Part shown: piece after piece, positions 62,843 through 64,000 of the stretch
Layout of the letters: the number at the start of each line of letters is the position of its first letter
Numbering within the stretch: position 1 is the first letter of the stretch
NCBI GenBank assembly: GCA_030527205.1
Contig: JAUNBG010000007.1
Span: forward strand, 1 to 64,000
Origin: Planctomycetia bacterium
GTDB lineage: Bacteria; Planctomycetota; Planctomycetia; Pirellulales; Thermoguttaceae
Direction of reading: 5' to 3'
DNA: 64,000 bases
Program-made: the position numbers and the translations under genes
Notes under the pieces: model-generated
What the model was told of the DNA's origin: nothing
What the model saw: only the letters and a program-made list of their open reading frames with translations
Database searches by the model: none

Positions 62843-62952
62843 AGGAAGTTCTAAAAAACTATTTTTTACAACAAACTCAATTCGTAAAACGTTGCGAAAA
62901 TCTGTTCCTGCGAACGAGACGTTTGCGTTCCTAAGGGGGGTTAAAACTTCCT
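62843..62952 (-). mobile_element. Miniature inverted-repeat element, copy I
   Basis: It begins AGGAAGTTCTAAAAAACTA and ends GGTTAAAACTTCCT, 110 bases. GCGAACGAGACGTTTGCG forms the inner hairpin. The flanks (GTTT, TTTA) do not match perfectly. It interrupts the minus-strand run of genes between 62986 and 62781. Confidence 0.82.
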
Positions 62953-62985
62953 TTTACAATTTTTCTTTTGCGATTATCTTTCGTC

Positions 62986-63159
62986 TCAATCCCTTTGTAA
63001 CCGTTGGGAATCTTGGATCGCAACCCAGGCAATACGAATCGAATGATTAATGAAAACGAAATTTGTCGTCCTTTCCGGGTTGGGCTGAAATTGCCATTCC
63101 TGATTGGTCTGAAATTGATCGACTCTGATTCCATTCAGTCCATTAATTTCTCGTAACAT
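62986..63159 (-). CDS. Small overlapping gene or frameshifted C-terminus of the neighbouring protein
   Basis: 57 codons from an ATG at 63159, overlapping the end of the larger gene at 63143 by 17 bases. MLREINGLNGIRVDQFQTNQ... FVFINHSIRIAWVAIQDSQ looks like genuine coding sequence. Either it is a translationally coupled small protein, or a one-base change has split one longer protein in two. No family recognised. Confidence 0.4.
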   Translation of the reverse strand: MLREINGLNGIRVDQFQTNQEWQFQPNPERTTNFVFINHSIRIAWVAIQDSQRLQRD

Positions 63160-64000
63160 TTTCTTTAACGGCAATTCCTTGCGGTTCAATGATTTGTTTC
63201 AACTGGAGATAAATGGTTTCGCCTCCAGAATGAACTTTGACGTTCAACCAGGGATTCCAACTCATATTTCGTCCGGCAACGCCCCAGGTTTTTATGCAAA
63301 GAATAATCGGTTGAAATAATTCTTGTCTTTGATGTTCCAATTCCCCTTGAATTTTAATGACTTCTTCTTGTTTCAGTCCGATCTGTTTGGGAAAAACGAT
63401 CTTATCGGCATAACATTCAACTTTGACAGGTCTTTCAATAACAGACTGAACAGGTTTGCGAAACTCTTCTGTATAATTGATTTCTTTGGCGTTTCGCGAC
63501 TCGTCATAAACCGGTTTTGTCTCCGGAAGCGGCTTTCCATTGTCTTTATGAATATTTGACATTGCAACAGGAGAAGTCAAGGATTCCGATTGGGCATTGG
63601 GCGAAATGACCGATTCCGATCCAGACGCTTGCGATTCGACCAGGGAAGAACCAGATGTTTTCCTGGTCGAACCTTCGGCAACCGTTCCATTTGCGTTTTG
63701 AGCAAAAGCAGTATTTCCAACCATTTTCCAGGATTCTTCTTGCGATCGAACCCCTTCGCTGTTTTGTTGCAATTCATTTGAATTTGCTGTTTGCCCCTGA
63801 ATTTGTGAAACGAGATCCATCGGTTTGCCCTCTGCGGCAAAATTGTCGTTTGAAAAAGCTGACGTTAACGAGTCATTTTTTAATATTTGCGAGTTTGCCT
63901 GAATTTGCGAGTTTGCCTGATTCATTTTGGGCATTGCTTCAGTTCCCTCAAAAAGAGCCAATCTTTGAGGCAAAGAATTCGTTTCAACATTTCCTGTTGA
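63143..64000 (-). CDS. Unknown protein, N-terminus beyond the window
   Basis: The frame is open to the right edge, so about 285 C-terminal residues are visible. The first two thirds are Ser/Asn/Gln/Glu-rich and look disordered. The last 90 residues are compact: VKVECYADKIVFPKQIGLKQEEVIKIQG, then WNPWLNVKVHSGGETIYLQLKQIIEPQG. It precedes the ExbD-like gene on the same strand, so it may be part of the same envelope system. No family recognised. Confidence 0.5.
   Translation of the reverse strand, partial: STGNVETNSLPQRLALFEGTEAMPKMNQANSQIQANSQILKNDSLTSAFSNDNFAAEGKPMDLVSQIQGQTANSNELQQNSEGVRSQEESWKMVGNTAFAQNANGTVAEGSTRKTSGSSLVESQASGSESVISPNAQSESLTSPVAMSNIHKDNGKPLPETKPVYDESRNAKEINYTEEFRKPVQSVIERPVKVECYADKIVFPKQIGLKQEEVIKIQGELEHQRQELFQPIILCIKTWGVAGRNMSWNPWLNVKVHSGGETIYLQLKQIIEPQGIAVKENVTRN

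Noticed and set aside
1-64000. CRISPR arrays, tRNA or rRNA genes
   Set aside because: No regularly spaced direct repeats and no TPsiC-type or acceptor-stem patterns were found in the intergenic stretches read; a dedicated scan was not possible.

Overview
The window reads as AT-rich chromosomal DNA from a planctomycete, probably of the Pirellulales or an animal-gut relative. The lineage call is an inference from several marks: a surface protein with the planctomycetal N-terminal LExLExRxLLS motif, an outsized UvrA fusion beside an ordinary UvrA, DapL-type lysine synthesis, an FHA-GAF histidine kinase, Tat-exported Gfo/Idh/MocA and metallo-beta-lactamase-fold proteins, and an N-anchored coiled-coil protein of the ExbD-like type. 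No tRNA, rRNA, prophage or CRISPR array was recognised.

Layout: 1-3100 holds the first codons of an IS630-type transposase at the left edge, a UbiA/MenA prenyltransferase, a CPBP membrane protease and a badly decayed IS630 transposase. 3100-7150 (minus strand) is an FmdE-like protein and a FecBCD-type metal or oxyanion importer whose three genes overlap end to start. 7300-12000 has an ABC-F ATPase, a repeat-rich intergenic stretch and an unknown secreted protein. 12400-23150 (plus strand) carries dapL, a type II restriction-modification pair resembling EcoO109I/PmeII, a 1701-residue UvrA fusion with three ABC modules, recR and rpoN. 23470-27860 is a four-gene glycosyltransferase cluster for a surface polysaccharide. 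28475-31969 is a beta-helix surface protein. 32300-36580 is etfB, etfA and an acyl-CoA dehydrogenase, followed by a second uvrA. 40300-48200 (minus) holds a DUF3592-like membrane protein, an FGGY sugar kinase, the sensor kinase and an RsbU-type PP2C phosphatase. 49200-64000 is mixed: a nucleotidyltransferase-like protein, an oxidoreductase, an asparagine-rich lipoprotein, a secreted glycosidase-like protein, argH, an exported MBL-fold protein, nikR, xylA, and an ExbD-like locus running off the right edge.

How the genes fit: xylose isomerase and the FGGY kinase could form a D-xylose route, although they lie 17 kb apart. EtfAB would take electrons from the acyl-CoA dehydrogenase. The sensor kinase, phosphatase and sigma-54 suggest several regulatory layers. 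FmdE beside a FecBCD importer suggests molybdenum or tungsten handling.

The most unusual content is non-coding. Nine copies of a roughly 110 bp miniature inverted-repeat element (ends AGGAAGTTCTAAAAA / TTTTTAGAACTTCCT) are scattered between genes. Four have perfect 4-bp target duplications, and three begin exactly on the last base of a gene's TAA stop codon. Two further intergenic repeat families, a three-hairpin module at 10058-10137 and a promoter with a long structured leader at 52213-52356 are also described.
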